Positions 43,126 through 52,655 of a stretch of 64,000 bases of DNA are shown one piece after another (the stretch's first letter is position 1; each line of letters starts with the position of its first letter). A model generated the notes under the pieces. It was not told the origin of the DNA, made no database searches, and saw nothing but the letters and a program-made list of their open reading frames with translations. The DNA is taken from assembly GCF_001053185.1 (NCBI RefSeq), contig NZ_CSTD01000002.1:812722-876721 (forward strand), read 5' to 3'. The position numbers were made by a program, and so were the translations under genes. Source of the stretch: Mycobacterium bohemicum DSM 44277 (lineage in GTDB: Bacteria; Actinomycetota; Actinomycetes; Mycobacteriales; Mycobacteriaceae).

Positions 43126-44469
43126 GTGACGCGGGTGGAGGACAACAGGGCGCCCGGCGCCCGCCAAGCCCGCGACCTGGTCCGGGTCGCGTTCGGCCCG
43201 GCGGTGGTGGCGCTGGTGATCATCGCCGCCGTCACGCTGCTTCAGTTGCTGATCGCCAACAGCGACATGACCGGCGCGTTGGGGGCCATTGCCAGCATTT
43301 GGCTGGGCGTGCACCAGGTGCCGATCTCGATCGGCGGGCACGAGCTGGGTGTGATGCCGCTGCTGCCGGTGCTGTTGATGGTCTGGGCCACGGCGCGCGC
43401 GACCGCCCGGGCCGTCTCTCCCTATTCGTCGTGGCTGGTGGTGCGCTGGGTGGTGGCGTCGGCGCTGGGCGGCCCCATGCTGCTGGCGGCGATCGCGCTG
43501 GCAGTCATCCACGACGCGTCGTCGGTGCTCACCGAGCTCCAAACGCCCAGCGCGCTAAGGGCTTTCGTCAGCGTGCTGGTGGTGCATGCCATCGGCGCGT
43601 CGATCGGTGTGTGGTCCAGGGTGGGACGCCGGGCGCTGAGGACTTCGCCGTTGCCGAACTGGCTGGCCGATTCGCTGCGTGCGGCGTCGGCGGGCGTGCT
43701 GGCCCTGGTCGGCCTGTCCGGGATGGTGACGGCGGGGTCGCTGGTCGTGCACTGGGCGACGATGCAGGACCTGTACGGGATCACCGATTCGATCTTCGGG
43801 CAGTTCAGCCTGACGGTGCTGTCGGTGCTGTACGCGCCCAACGTCATCGTCGGAACCTCGGCGATCGCGGTGGGTTCCAGCGCGCACCTCGGCTTCGCGA
43901 CGTTCAGCTCGTTCACCGTTTTCGGCGGCGACATTCCGGCGTTGCCGATCCTGGCCGCGGTACCGCGGCCGCCGCTGGGCCCGGTGTGGGTCGCGCTGCT
44001 CATCGTCGGTGCGTCGTCGGGGGTGGCGGTCGGGCAGCAATGCGCCCGCCGCGCGCTGCCGCTGGCTCAGGCCGTCGCCAAGCTGCTGGTGGCCGCGGTG
44101 GCCGGGGCGGCGGTGATGTCATTGCTCGCGTTCGGCGGCAGTGGCCGGCTGGGCAACTTCGGGGACGTCGGCGTCGACCAGGGTGCGTTGGTCCTCGGGG
44201 TGTTCTTCTGGTTCACGGTCGTCGGCTGGGTGACCGTGGTGATGACCGGCGGGGTGCGGCGCCGGCCCAGGCGGCCGAAGCCCAGGCCCGAGCCGGTACC
44301 CGAGGCCGAGGAGCCCGCGGACTTTGCCGCGGAACTCGAGGACGACGCGCTCGTGGAGGACGGCGAAGAGCCGGGCGGCGAGCTGGCCGAGGAGGTTGAG
44401 CCGGCAGAGGAGGTTGAGCCGGCCGCCGACGAGCCGGCCGTCGACGAGCCGGCCGTCGACGAGCGCTGA
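43126..44469 (+). CDS. perM: integral membrane cell-division protein PerM
   Basis: The 447-aa membrane protein has 8-10 hydrophobic segments over residues 20-375 and an acidic tail (about 385-447) with repeated [11 protein letters not shown] and [12 protein letters not shown]. The match in order (after Rv0954, before purN) and size identifies it as Rv0955/PerM, which in M. tuberculosis supports division at low Mg2+ and chronic infection, acting with FtsB. The GTG at 43126 starts at the usual TRVEDN. The C-terminal repeats are in-frame duplications and may vary in length between strains. Confidence 0.9.
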   Translation: MTRVEDNRAPGARQARDLVRVAFGPAVVALVIIAAVTLLQLLIANSDMTGALGAIASIWLGVHQVPISIGGHELGVMPLLPVLLMVWATARATARAVSPYSSWLVVRWVVASALGGPMLLAAIALAVIHDASSVLTELQTPSALRAFVSVLVVHAIGASIGVWSRVGRRALRTSPLPNWLADSLRAASAGVLALVGLSGMVTAGSLVVHWATMQDLYGITDSIFGQFSLTVLSVLYAPNVIVGTSAIAVGSSAHLGFATFSSFTVFGGDIPALPILAAVPRPPLGPVWVALLIVGASSGVAVGQQCARRALPLAQAVAKLLVAAVAGAAVMSLLAFGGSGRLGNFGDVGVDQGALVLGVFFWFTVVGWVTVVMTGGVRRRPRRPKPRPEPVPEAEEPADFAAELEDDALVEDGEEPGGELAEEVEPAEEVEPAADEPAVDEPAVDER

Positions 44470-44543
44470 GGGTGTCGACACGCCGGGCGACGCAGCCCTG
44501 GGCGCAGGCTCGGCGCGACGGCCCGCCAGATTAGGCTCTCGAT

Positions 44544-45206
44544 GTGGTCGAACCGCTCCGCCTGCCCCCGAGCGCACCGGCGCGGGTCGTGGTCCTGGCA
44601 TCGGGCACCGGTTCGCTACTGGACTCGCTGATCGCCGCCGCCGCGGGCGACTACCCGGCGCGCGTGGTGGCCGTGGGCACCGATCGCGACTGCCCGGCCC
44701 TGCAGATCGCCGCGGCGGCCTCGCTGCCCGCGTTCACCGTCCGGCTCGGCGATCACCCGGACCGCTCCGCGTGGGACGCCGCCATCACCGCCGCGACGCT
44801 CGCCCACTCGCCGGACCTGGTGGTTTCGGCAGGGTTTATGAAAATACTTGGGCCGCAATTCCTTTCACAATTCTACGGCCGGGTCGTCAACACCCATCCG
44901 GCGCTGCTGCCCGCCTTCCCCGGCGCACACGGGGTGGCCGACGCGTTGGCCTACGGCGTGAAGGTCACCGGCTGCACGGTGCACCTGGTCGACGCGGGCA
45001 CGGACACCGGCCCCATACTGGCGCAGCAATCCGTGCCGGTGCTCGACGACGACACCGAAGAGACGCTGCACGAGCGCATCAAGGTCACCGAACGCAAACT
45101 CCTGGTGGACGTGGTGGCCGCGATCGCGATCGGCGGCATGACCGTCGTCGGACGAAAAGCGACGGTCGGACGAGAAGCGATCGGACGAAAGGCGATGAAC
45201 CGGTGA
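44544..45206 (+). CDS. purN: phosphoribosylglycinamide formyltransferase
   Basis: The 220-aa enzyme moves a formyl group from 10-formyl-THF to GAR, the third step of purine synthesis. [18 protein letters not shown] at the start holds the phosphate. [30 protein letters not shown] contains the catalytic Asn/His, split here: NTHPALLP is the core. [13 protein letters not shown] supplies the Asp. The last 25 residues ([19 protein letters not shown]) are a small tandem repeat beyond the usual end, so a strain-variable tail. The 3' end overlaps purH (GTGA). Confidence 0.95.
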   Translation: MVEPLRLPPSAPARVVVLASGTGSLLDSLIAAAAGDYPARVVAVGTDRDCPALQIAAAASLPAFTVRLGDHPDRSAWDAAITAATLAHSPDLVVSAGFMKILGPQFLSQFYGRVVNTHPALLPAFPGAHGVADALAYGVKVTGCTVHLVDAGTDTGPILAQQSVPVLDDDTEETLHERIKVTERKLLVDVVAAIAIGGMTVVGRKATVGREAIGRKAMNR

Positions 45207-46798
45207 GCACCGACGACTTCCCCGAAATGGCGAGAAGGCCGATCCGTCGCGCCTTGATCAGCGTCTACGACAAGACCGGGCTCATCGAGCTCGCCCGCGG
45301 ACTGACCGCAGCGGGCGTCGAGATCGTCTCGACCGGGTCGACGGCCAAGACCATTGCCGCCAAAGGCATTCCGGTGACGCGGGTGGAGGAACTGACCGGT
45401 TTCCCCGAGGTGCTCGACGGCCGCGTCAAGACGCTGCATCCGCGCGTCCACGCCGGCCTGCTCGCCGATCTGCGCAAACCCGAGCACGCCGCCGCGCTCG
45501 AGGAGCTCGGGATAGCGGCGTTCGAGTTGGTCGTCGTCAACCTGTACCCGTTCAGCGAGACCGTCGACTCCGGCGCGGGCATCGACGAATGCGTCGAGCA
45601 GATCGACATCGGGGGGCCGTCGATGGTGCGGGCGGCCGCCAAGAACCATCCCAGCGTCGCGGTCGTCACCGACCCGCGCGGCTACGACGGGGTGCTCGCC
45701 GCCGTCGGGCATGGCGGATTCACGCTCGCCGAGCGCCGGCGGCTGGCGTCGCTGGCCTTCCAGCACACCGCCGACTACGACATCGCCGTCGCCGGGTGGA
45801 TGGAGTCGACGCTGGCGCCCGAGCATCCGCCGTCGGCCTTCCCGCGCTGGCTGGGCCGCAGCTGGCGGCGCTCGGCGATGTTGCGGTACGGCGAAAACCC
45901 GCACCAGCAGGCCGCGCTGTACGACGACCCCGGCGCGTGGCCCGGCCTGGCGCAGGCCGAGCAGCTGCACGGCAAGGAGATGTCCTACAACAACTTCACC
46001 GACGCCGACGCGGCGTGGCGCGCCGCGTTCGACCACGAACAGACCTGCGTGGCAATCATCAAGCACGCCAACCCCTGTGGGATCGCGATCTCGGCGGTCT
46101 CGGTCGCCGACGCGCATCGCAAGGCGCACGAATGCGACCCGCTGAGCGCCTTCGGCGGGGTGATCGCGGCGAACACCGAAGTCAGCGTCGAGATGGCGGA
46201 GTACGTGAGCACGATCTTCACCGAGGTGATCATCGCGCCGGCCTACGCGCCCGGCGCCCTCGACGTGCTCACGCGCAAGAAGAACATCCGGGTGCTGCTG
46301 GCCTCCGAACCGCTGACCGGCGGCACCGAGCTGCGACCGGTCAGCGGCGGGCTGCTGGTCCAGCAGCGCGACGAGCTGGACGCGCACGGCGACAACCCGG
46401 CCAACTGGACGCTGGCGACTGGCTCGCCCGCGGACCCCGCGACGCTGAGCGACCTCGTCTTCGCGTGGCGGTCCTGCCGCGCGGTCAAATCGAACGCCAT
46501 CGTGATCGCGGGCGGGGGCGCCACGATCGGGGTCGGCATGGGCCAGGTCAACCGGGTCGACGCCGCCCGGCTGGCCGTGGAAAGAGGCAACGCGCGCGGC
46601 GAGGACCGGGTGCGCGGCGCGGTCGCGGCCTCCGACGCGTTCTTCCCCTTCCCCGACGGGCTCGAGATGCTGATGGCCGCCGGCGTGCGGGCCGTGGTGC
46701 ATCCGGGCGGGTCCGTCCGCGACGACGAGGTGACCGCCGCGGCCGCCGGCGCGGGCATCACGCTCTACCTCACGGGCGCCCGCCACTTCGCGCACTGA
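45203..46798 (+). CDS. purH: bifunctional AICAR transformylase / IMP cyclohydrolase
   Basis: The 531-aa enzyme makes the last two steps to IMP. Residues 10 to about 205 are the IMP cyclohydrolase (MGS fold), with [21 protein letters not shown] and [16 protein letters not shown]. Residues about 210-531 are the AICAR transformylase, with [14 protein letters not shown] and KHANPCG containing the catalytic Lys-His. [11 protein letters not shown] follows near the C-terminus. GTG at 45203 overlaps the purN stop; the upstream frame is out-of-family. Coupled with purN as in other mycobacteria. Confidence 0.97.
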   Translation: MSTDDFPEMARRPIRRALISVYDKTGLIELARGLTAAGVEIVSTGSTAKTIAAKGIPVTRVEELTGFPEVLDGRVKTLHPRVHAGLLADLRKPEHAAALEELGIAAFELVVVNLYPFSETVDSGAGIDECVEQIDIGGPSMVRAAAKNHPSVAVVTDPRGYDGVLAAVGHGGFTLAERRRLASLAFQHTADYDIAVAGWMESTLAPEHPPSAFPRWLGRSWRRSAMLRYGENPHQQAALYDDPGAWPGLAQAEQLHGKEMSYNNFTDADAAWRAAFDHEQTCVAIIKHANPCGIAISAVSVADAHRKAHECDPLSAFGGVIAANTEVSVEMAEYVSTIFTEVIIAPAYAPGALDVLTRKKNIRVLLASEPLTGGTELRPVSGGLLVQQRDELDAHGDNPANWTLATGSPADPATLSDLVFAWRSCRAVKSNAIVIAGGGATIGVGMGQVNRVDAARLAVERGNARGEDRVRGAVAASDAFFPFPDGLEMLMAAGVRAVVHPGGSVRDDEVTAAAAGAGITLYLTGARHFAH

Positions 46799-46876
46799 GC
46801 AGTGTCCGGGCGTGAATACGCCCGCCGCGAACGCCGTGCGCATGACGTAGGCGGAGCCAGGTCGTAGCTTGGAGAG

Positions 46877-48259
46877 GTGACATCACCGAGCAATCTGCCC
46901 CGCACCGTCGGCGAACTGCGCACCGCCGGTCACCGCGAACGGGGAGTCAAGCAGGAAATCCGGGAGAATTTGCTCACCGCGCTGGCCGCGGGGGACGACG
47001 TCTGGCCGGGGATCCTGGGCTTCGAGGACACCGTGTTGCCGCAGGTGGAGCGGGCGCTGATCGCCGGACACGACTTCGTCCTGCTCGGCGAGCGCGGTCA
47101 GGGCAAGACCCGGCTACTGCGGGCCCTGACGGGACTGCTCGACGAGTGGACGCCGGTGATCGCCGGCGCCGAACTGGGTGAGCACCCGTACTCGCCGATC
47201 ACGCCGGAGTCGATCCGCCGCGCCGCCACCCACGGCGACGACCTCCCCATCGAGTGGCGACACCGCAGCGAGCGCTACACCGAGAAGCTCGCCACACCGG
47301 ACACCAGCGTGGCCGACCTGGTCGGCGACGTCGACCCGATCAAGGTCGCCGAGGGCCGCAGCCTCGGGGACCCCGAAACCATCGCCTACGGGCTGATCCC
47401 GCGCGCGCACCGCGGCATCGTCGCCGTCAACGAACTGCCCGACCTCGCCGAGCGCATCCAGGTGTCGATGCTCAACGTGATGGAGGAGCGCGACATCCAG
47501 GTCCGCGGATACACGCTGCGTCTCCCGCTGGACGTGTTGGTGGTCGCCAGCGCCAACCCCGAGGACTACACCAACCGCGGCCGCATCATCACCCCGCTCA
47601 AGGACCGGTTCGGCGCCGAGATCCGCACGCACTACCCGCTGGAGCTCGACGCCGAAGTCGGCGTCATCCTGCAGGAGGCGCACCTGAGCGCGCAGGTGCC
47701 CGACTACCTGGTGCAGGTGATCGCCCGCTTCGCCCGCTACCTGCGCGAGTCGAACTCCGTCGACCAGCGCTCCGGGGTTTCGGCCCGGTTCGCGATCGCG
47801 GCCGCCGAAACCGTGGCCGCCTCGGCCCGGCACCGCGGCGCCGTGCTGGGGGAGACCGACCCGGTGGCCCGGGTCGTCGACCTCGGCACGGTGATCGACG
47901 TGCTGCGCGGCAAGCTCGAGTTCGAGTCCGGCGAGGAGGGCCGCGAACAGGCCGTGCTGGAGCACCTGCTGCGCCGCGCGACCGCCGACACCGCTTCGCG
48001 CGTGCTCGGTGGCATCGATGTCGGCACGCTGGTGGCCGCGGTGGAACGGGGCTCGGCGGTCACCACCGGCGAGCGCGTCGCGGCCAAGGACGTGCTGGCC
48101 GCGGTGCCGGCCCTGCCGGTCGTGGACAAGATCGCGGAGAAACTGAACGCGCAGTCCGTGGGGGAGCGGGCTGGCGCGCTCGAGCTGGCGCTCGAGGCGC
48201 TGTATTTGGCCAAGCGCATCGACAAGGTGTCCGGAGAGGGCCAAACCGTCTATGGCTAA
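46877..48259 (+). CDS. MoxR/ChlI-type AAA+ ATPase (Rv0958 homologue)
   Basis: A 460-aa AAA+ ATPase of the magnesium-chelatase ChlI/MoxR group. Walker A is GERGQGKT (71-78). Walker B and sensor are in GIVAVNELPDLAERIQVSMLNVMEERDIQ, with VVASANPEDYTNRGRIITPLKDRFG as sensor/arginine-finger region. The VWA protein follows with an 8-base overlap. Such pairs act as chaperones that load metal or cofactor into a target, or remodel membrane-linked complexes. No chlorophyll genes are present. The target is unknown. GTG at 46877 is preceded by GGAGAG. Confidence 0.9.
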   Translation: MTSPSNLPRTVGELRTAGHRERGVKQEIRENLLTALAAGDDVWPGILGFEDTVLPQVERALIAGHDFVLLGERGQGKTRLLRALTGLLDEWTPVIAGAELGEHPYSPITPESIRRAATHGDDLPIEWRHRSERYTEKLATPDTSVADLVGDVDPIKVAEGRSLGDPETIAYGLIPRAHRGIVAVNELPDLAERIQVSMLNVMEERDIQVRGYTLRLPLDVLVVASANPEDYTNRGRIITPLKDRFGAEIRTHYPLELDAEVGVILQEAHLSAQVPDYLVQVIARFARYLRESNSVDQRSGVSARFAIAAAETVAASARHRGAVLGETDPVARVVDLGTVIDVLRGKLEFESGEEGREQAVLEHLLRRATADTASRVLGGIDVGTLVAAVERGSAVTTGERVAAKDVLAAVPALPVVDKIAEKLNAQSVGERAGALELALEALYLAKRIDKVSGEGQTVYG

Positions 48260-50246
48260 ACCTTTTTCGCAACCCTCCAGGGGCCACTCCTCGCGCTACT
48301 CGGCGTACCCCGGCGGGCCGGACCCGCTGGCCCCGCCGGTGGACCTGCGCGAGGCCCTCGAGCAGATCGGCCAGGACGTCATGGCCGGCACGTCGCCGCG
48401 CCGCGCGCTCTCCGAGCTGCTGCGTCGCGGCACCGAGGGCATGCGGGGAGCCGACCGGCTGGCGGCGGAGGCCAACAAGCGCCGTCGGGACCTGTTGCGC
48501 CGCAATAACTTAGACGGCACGCTGCAGGAGATCAAGAAGCTGCTCGACGAGGCCGTCCTGGCCGAACGCAAGGAACTCGCCCGCGCGCTGGACGACGACG
48601 CCCGCTTCGGCGAACTGCAGCTCGACGCCCTGCCCGCGTCGCCGGCCAAGGCGGTGCAGGAGCTTTCCGAGTACAACTGGCGCAGCGCCGAGGCCCGCGA
48701 AAAGTACGAGCAGATCAAGGATTTACTCGGCCGCGAGATGCTGGACCAGCGGTTCGCGGGCATGAAGCAGGCGCTCGAGGGCGCCACCGAGGAAGACCGC
48801 CAGCGCGTCAAGGACATGCTGGACGACCTCAACGAGCTGCTCGACAAGCACGGCCGCGGCGAGGACACCGCCGAGGATTTCCAGAACTTCATGGACAAGC
48901 ACGGCGAGTTCTTCCCGGAGAACCCGCGGGACGTCGACGAGCTGCTCGACTCGTTGGCCAAGCGTGCCGCCGCCGCGCAACGCTTCCGCAACAGCCTGAG
49001 CCCCGAGCAGCGGGCCGAGCTGGATGCGTTGGCGCAGCAGGCGTTCGGCTCCCCCGACCTGATGCAGTCGCTGAACCGGCTCGACGCGCACCTGCAGGCG
49101 GCGCGGCCGGGCGAGGACTGGACCGGGTCGGAGGAGTTTTCCGGCGACAACCCGTTCGGCATGGGCGAGGGCACGCAGGCGCTGTCCGACATCGCCGAGC
49201 TGGAGCAGCTGGCCGACCAACTCTCCCAGAGCTATCCGGGCGCCACCATGGACGACGTGGACCTCGACGCGCTGGCGCGTCAGCTGGGCGACCAGGCGGC
49301 GGTCGACGCCCGGACCCTGGCCGAGCTGGAACGCGCGCTACTCAATCAGGGCTTCCTGGACCGCGGCTCCGACGGGCAGTGGCGGCTGTCGCCCAAGGCC
49401 ATGCGCAGGCTCGGCGAGACGGCCCTGCGCGATGTGGCGCAACAACTTTCGGGGCGACGCGGCGAGCGCGACCATCGGCGCGCGGGAGCGGCCGGCGAAC
49501 TCACCGGCGCGACCCGGCCCTGGCAGTTCGGCGACACCGAGCCGTGGAACATTCCCCGCACCCTCACCAACGCGGTGCTGCGGCAGGCGGGTTCGGGGAA
49601 GCGGGCCGGCCGGTTGAGCCTCACCGTCGAGGACGTCGAGGTCTCCGAGACCGAGACGCGCACGCAGGCGGCGGTGGCGCTGCTGGTCGACACCTCGTTC
49701 TCGATGGTCATGGAGAACCGCTGGCTGCCGATGAAGCAGACCGCGCTGGCGCTCAACCACCTGGTGTCCACCCGGTTCCGGTCGGATGCCTTGCAGATCA
49801 TCGCGTTTGGCCGCTACGCCCGCACGGTCACGGCCGCCGAGCTCACGGGCCTCGAGGGCGTCTACGAGCAGGGCACCAACCTGCATCACGCGCTGGCTCT
49901 GGCCGGCCGGCACCTGCGCCGGCACCCCAATGCGCAGCCCGTCGTGCTGGTGGTGACCGACGGCGAGCCGACCGCGCACCTCGAGGACTTCGACGGCGAC
50001 GGCACCACGGTGTTCTTCGACTACCCGCCGCACCCGCGGACCATCGCCCACACGGTGCGCGGGTTCGACGACATGGCCCGCCTCGGCGCGCAGATCACCA
50101 TCTTCCGGCTCGGCAGCGACCCGGGGCTGGCGCGGTTCATCGACCAGGTCGCGCGGCGTGTCGAGGGACGGGTCGTGGTGCCCGACGACGACGGCCTGGG
50201 GGCCGCCGTGGTCGGTGACTACCTGAGATCGCGGCGCCGCCGGTAG
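48252..50246 (+). CDS. VWA-domain protein, partner of the MoxR-type ATPase (Rv0959 homologue)
   Basis: A 664-aa protein. Its first about 400 residues are charged and helical (many Glu/Arg repeats, possible coiled coils). The C-terminal VWA domain (about 465-650) has the metal-binding MIDAS loop DTSFSM (DxSxS), then TNLHHALALAG and VVLVVTDGEPTAHLED. The start ATG overlaps the 3' end of the AAA+ gene. In MoxR-VWA systems the VWA partner binds the substrate. Matches Rv0959 in place and size. Confidence 0.9.
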   Translation: MAKPFSQPSRGHSSRYSAYPGGPDPLAPPVDLREALEQIGQDVMAGTSPRRALSELLRRGTEGMRGADRLAAEANKRRRDLLRRNNLDGTLQEIKKLLDEAVLAERKELARALDDDARFGELQLDALPASPAKAVQELSEYNWRSAEAREKYEQIKDLLGREMLDQRFAGMKQALEGATEEDRQRVKDMLDDLNELLDKHGRGEDTAEDFQNFMDKHGEFFPENPRDVDELLDSLAKRAAAAQRFRNSLSPEQRAELDALAQQAFGSPDLMQSLNRLDAHLQAARPGEDWTGSEEFSGDNPFGMGEGTQALSDIAELEQLADQLSQSYPGATMDDVDLDALARQLGDQAAVDARTLAELERALLNQGFLDRGSDGQWRLSPKAMRRLGETALRDVAQQLSGRRGERDHRRAGAAGELTGATRPWQFGDTEPWNIPRTLTNAVLRQAGSGKRAGRLSLTVEDVEVSETETRTQAAVALLVDTSFSMVMENRWLPMKQTALALNHLVSTRFRSDALQIIAFGRYARTVTAAELTGLEGVYEQGTNLHHALALAGRHLRRHPNAQPVVLVVTDGEPTAHLEDFDGDGTTVFFDYPPHPRTIAHTVRGFDDMARLGAQITIFRLGSDPGLARFIDQVARRVEGRVVVPDDDGLGAAVVGDYLRSRRRR

Positions 50247-50281
50247 GGTTGGCGGCTCCCCGGCCGGGTATCCCGAAAATC

Positions 50282-51130
50282 ATGACCAACGTTCCCGTGA
50301 TCGAACTCAACGACGGCAACAGCATCCCGCAGCTTGGCTTCGGCGTGTTTCAGATCCCGCCCGGGGACACCGCCGCCGCCGTCAAGCAGGCGCTCGACAT
50401 CGGCTACCGGCACATCGATACCGCCGAAATGTACGGCAACGAAAAGGGAGTCGGCCAGGGCATCCGCGACGCCGGCCTGGACCGCGGCCAGGTGTTCGTG
50501 ACGAGCAAGCTGAACAACGGCTTTCACAAGCCCGACGACGCGCGCCGCGCGTTCGACCGGACGTTGGAAGCTCTCGGGTCCGATTACGTCGACCTGTTCC
50601 TCATCCACTGGCCGCTGCCCACGCTGTACGACGGAGACTTCGTCTCGACGTGGAAGGTGCTGGAAGAGTTCGCGAAAGACGGTCGCGCCCGCAGCATCGG
50701 TGTGTCGAATTTCCAGCCCGCCCATCTGGATCGCCTCGCCGACGAGACCGGCACCGTGCCCGCGGTGAACCAGATCGAGGTGCATCCGTACTTCGGCAAC
50801 GAACAGGTGCGCGCATACGGACGCGAGCACGGCATCGCCACCGAGGCGTGGTCGCCGATCGCCCAGGGCAAGGTGCTCGACGACCCGGTGATCACCCGCA
50901 TCGCCGACGCCGCCGGCAAGTCACCGGCGCAGGTCGTGTTGCGCTGGCACGTCCAGCGGGGCGACATCGTGTTTCCCAAGTCCGTGACGCCGGAGCGGAT
51001 CAGGTCCAACTTCGAGCTGTTCGACTTCGAGCTGGACGACTCCGACATGGACGCGATCTCGGGGCTGGACCGGGGCGAGTCGGGCCGCACGGGTCCGGAC
51101 CCGGACACCTTCGACTACGTGCCGAACTGA
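50282..51130 (+). CDS. aldo/keto reductase
   Basis: The 282-aa TIM-barrel NADPH-dependent reductase has the catalytic tetrad: Asp in IGYRHIDTAEMYGNE, Tyr in AEMYGNE, Lys in VTSKLNNG and His in LFLIHWPLP. The NADPH-binding end has VVLRWHVQRGDIVFPKSVTPERI. It reduces methylglyoxal-type or similar carbonyls in relatives (M. tuberculosis Rv2971); the substrate here is untested. ATG at 50282 is preferred over the frame opening at 50249. It lies 35 bases after the VWA gene and converges with the DUF1707 gene. Confidence 0.92.
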   Translation: MTNVPVIELNDGNSIPQLGFGVFQIPPGDTAAAVKQALDIGYRHIDTAEMYGNEKGVGQGIRDAGLDRGQVFVTSKLNNGFHKPDDARRAFDRTLEALGSDYVDLFLIHWPLPTLYDGDFVSTWKVLEEFAKDGRARSIGVSNFQPAHLDRLADETGTVPAVNQIEVHPYFGNEQVRAYGREHGIATEAWSPIAQGKVLDDPVITRIADAAGKSPAQVVLRWHVQRGDIVFPKSVTPERIRSNFELFDFELDDSDMDAISGLDRGESGRTGPDPDTFDYVPN

Positions 51131-51140
51131 GCGGAGCGCG

Positions 51141-51743
51141 CTAGGCGCGCGGGCGACGGGCCTTGCGCTTGACGCCCACGCCGCCCCACAGCGAGAAGCC
51201 GTGGATCTTGACCGTCGGCGCGCCCGGGGTGCCGTCGCCCAGGTTGTCGTGGTCGAAGCCGCCCATCACGCCGCGGCCGTGGATCTCGACGTTGACCTCG
51301 GGCGGCAGCAGGATCCGCTGAACCCCCATGATCGAGATCGCATGGATCTCGACCTCGGTCGAGGTGAAGTCGGCGTAGCGCAGGTCGAGCACCCCGTTGC
51401 CCCACAGGGTGAACGCGGTGAGCTTCTTGGGCACGTTCCACCGGCCCCGTCGCTCGAACCCGCTCATCAACGCCAGCAGCAGGGTCGACGGCGCGGGATT
51501 CGGCTTGCCGCCGCGGCGCAGGTTGAGCGGCTCGCCGGGCAGGTCCTCGCGCAGTCGGTCGAGCTCGTCATACGTCGTCGCCGCGTAAGCCCTGGTCAGG
51601 CGGTCTTCGTAGTCCTTCATCTGCAGACGGCCCTGCTCGGCCGCATACGCCAGCAGCTGCGCGAGCTGGATGCGGTCCGTGTCGGCCGCAGGCGAGGACC
51701 CGTTACCGATGTCCTTCGCATCACGCTGCGCTGAGTTGCTCAT
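51141..51743 (-). CDS. DUF1707 / LiaF-like SHOCT-type protein (Rv0966c homologue)
   Basis: A 200-aa protein. Residues about 20-75 form DUF1707 (DTDRIQLAQLLAYAAEQGRL, DYEDRLTRAYAATTYDELDRLREDLP), a short helical module typical of actinobacteria. The C-terminal part (about 100-195) has beta-rich repeats LTLWGNGVLDLRYADF, EVEIHAISIMGVQRILLP, VNVEIHGRGVMGGFDH of the DUF2154/LiaF type, a fold tied to envelope-stress sensing. Function not known. ATG at 51743 gives 200 aa, as in Rv0966c. It is convergent with the aldo/keto reductase. Confidence 0.85.
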   Translation of the reverse strand: MSNSAQRDAKDIGNGSSPAADTDRIQLAQLLAYAAEQGRLQMKDYEDRLTRAYAATTYDELDRLREDLPGEPLNLRRGGKPNPAPSTLLLALMSGFERRGRWNVPKKLTAFTLWGNGVLDLRYADFTSTEVEIHAISIMGVQRILLPPEVNVEIHGRGVMGGFDHDNLGDGTPGAPTVKIHGFSLWGGVGVKRKARRPRA

Positions 51744-51805
51744 CACCCACGAGCGTACGACGTTGAGGTTTTGCTGCAATAGGCTTGGCAAAACTGCAAC
51801 GTTCC

Positions 51806-52645
51806 TCAGCCGGGGTCCGCCCAGCGGGGTGGACGTTTCTGCAGGAACGCCATCATCCCCTCGCGCGCCTCGTCCGATACGAACAGCCGGGCCGAGTCCT
51901 CGGTGAGCCGTTCGGCGTCGCGGTCGAAGCCCTCGAGCACCGCGGCGGTGGTCAGCGCCTTCGACGCCGCGAGACCCTGCGGCGAGCCGCGGCCCACGTC
52001 GGCGACGATGGTCCCCACGGCCGCGTCGACGTCGTCGACCGCCATCGTGACCAGCCCGATGTCCGCGGCCGTCGCCGCATCGAACGTCTCCCCGGTGAGG
52101 TAGTAGCGCGCCGCCGCGCGCGGCGACACCTTGGGCAGCAGGGTCAGCGAGATGATCGCCGGGGCGACGCCGATGCGCGCCTCGGTCAGCGCGAAGCTGC
52201 TGCGCGGGCCGGCGACCGCGATGTCGCAGGCGCCGACCAAGCCGAATCCGCCCGCCCGGACGTGCCCGTCGACGGCGGCGATGACCGGCAGCGGCGCGGC
52301 GATGATGGCGCGCAACAGCGCCGTGAGTTCGCGGGCCCGGGTGACGGCCATGTCGTATGCCGATGGTGGCGACCCGCTTCGCCCGGCTTCGCCGCGCTCG
52401 CGATCGCCACGCGGGTCGCCGCCCCTGGCCTCGCTGAGGTCCGCCCCGGCGCAGAAGGTGCCGCCGCTGTGTCCGAGCACGACCGCCCGCACCGCGGGGT
52501 CCGCCGCGGCGTCGCGCAGCCCCCGGTGCAGCTGGTTGACGAGGGTGGTGGACAGCGCGTTGCGGTTGTGGGGCGAGTTGAGGGTCAGCCGCGCGAACGG
52601 GCCGTGGGTGTCGGCCGGCCCGGCGTACTCGACGAGCGTGTCCAT
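51806..52645 (-). CDS. echA7: enoyl-CoA hydratase EchA7 with in-frame repeat insert
   Basis: The 279-aa crotonase-fold enzyme is last in the six-gene acyl-CoA operon. RLTLNSPHNRNALS, LGHSGGTFCAGADLSEA and GHVRAGGFGLVGACDIAVAG mark the two oxyanion-hole parts. Between SEA and AYDMAV there is a charged insert (GGDPRGDRERGEAGRSG) that does not belong to the fold and corresponds to a 42-bp repeat at 52365-52406; M. tuberculosis EchA7 is about ten residues shorter. It may hydrate the methylcrotonyl/geranyl-type enoyl-CoA made by the acyl-CoA dehydrogenases and carboxylase upstream. It starts 10 bases after fadE12. Confidence 0.9.
   Translation of the reverse strand: MDTLVEYAGPADTHGPFARLTLNSPHNRNALSTTLVNQLHRGLRDAAADPAVRAVVLGHSGGTFCAGADLSEARGGDPRGDRERGEAGRSGSPPSAYDMAVTRARELTALLRAIIAAPLPVIAAVDGHVRAGGFGLVGACDIAVAGPRSSFALTEARIGVAPAIISLTLLPKVSPRAAARYYLTGETFDAATAADIGLVTMAVDDVDAAVGTIVADVGRGSPQGLAASKALTTAAVLEGFDRDAERLTEDSARLFVSDEAREGMMAFLQKRPPRWADPG
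52365..52406 (-). repeat. 42-bp interspersed repeat inside echA7
   Basis: About 35 of 42 bases match 53872-53913, in the same orientation. Here it is read in frame and gives the charged insert of EchA7. Confidence 0.65.
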
Positions 52646-52655
52646 CGGGGTGGCC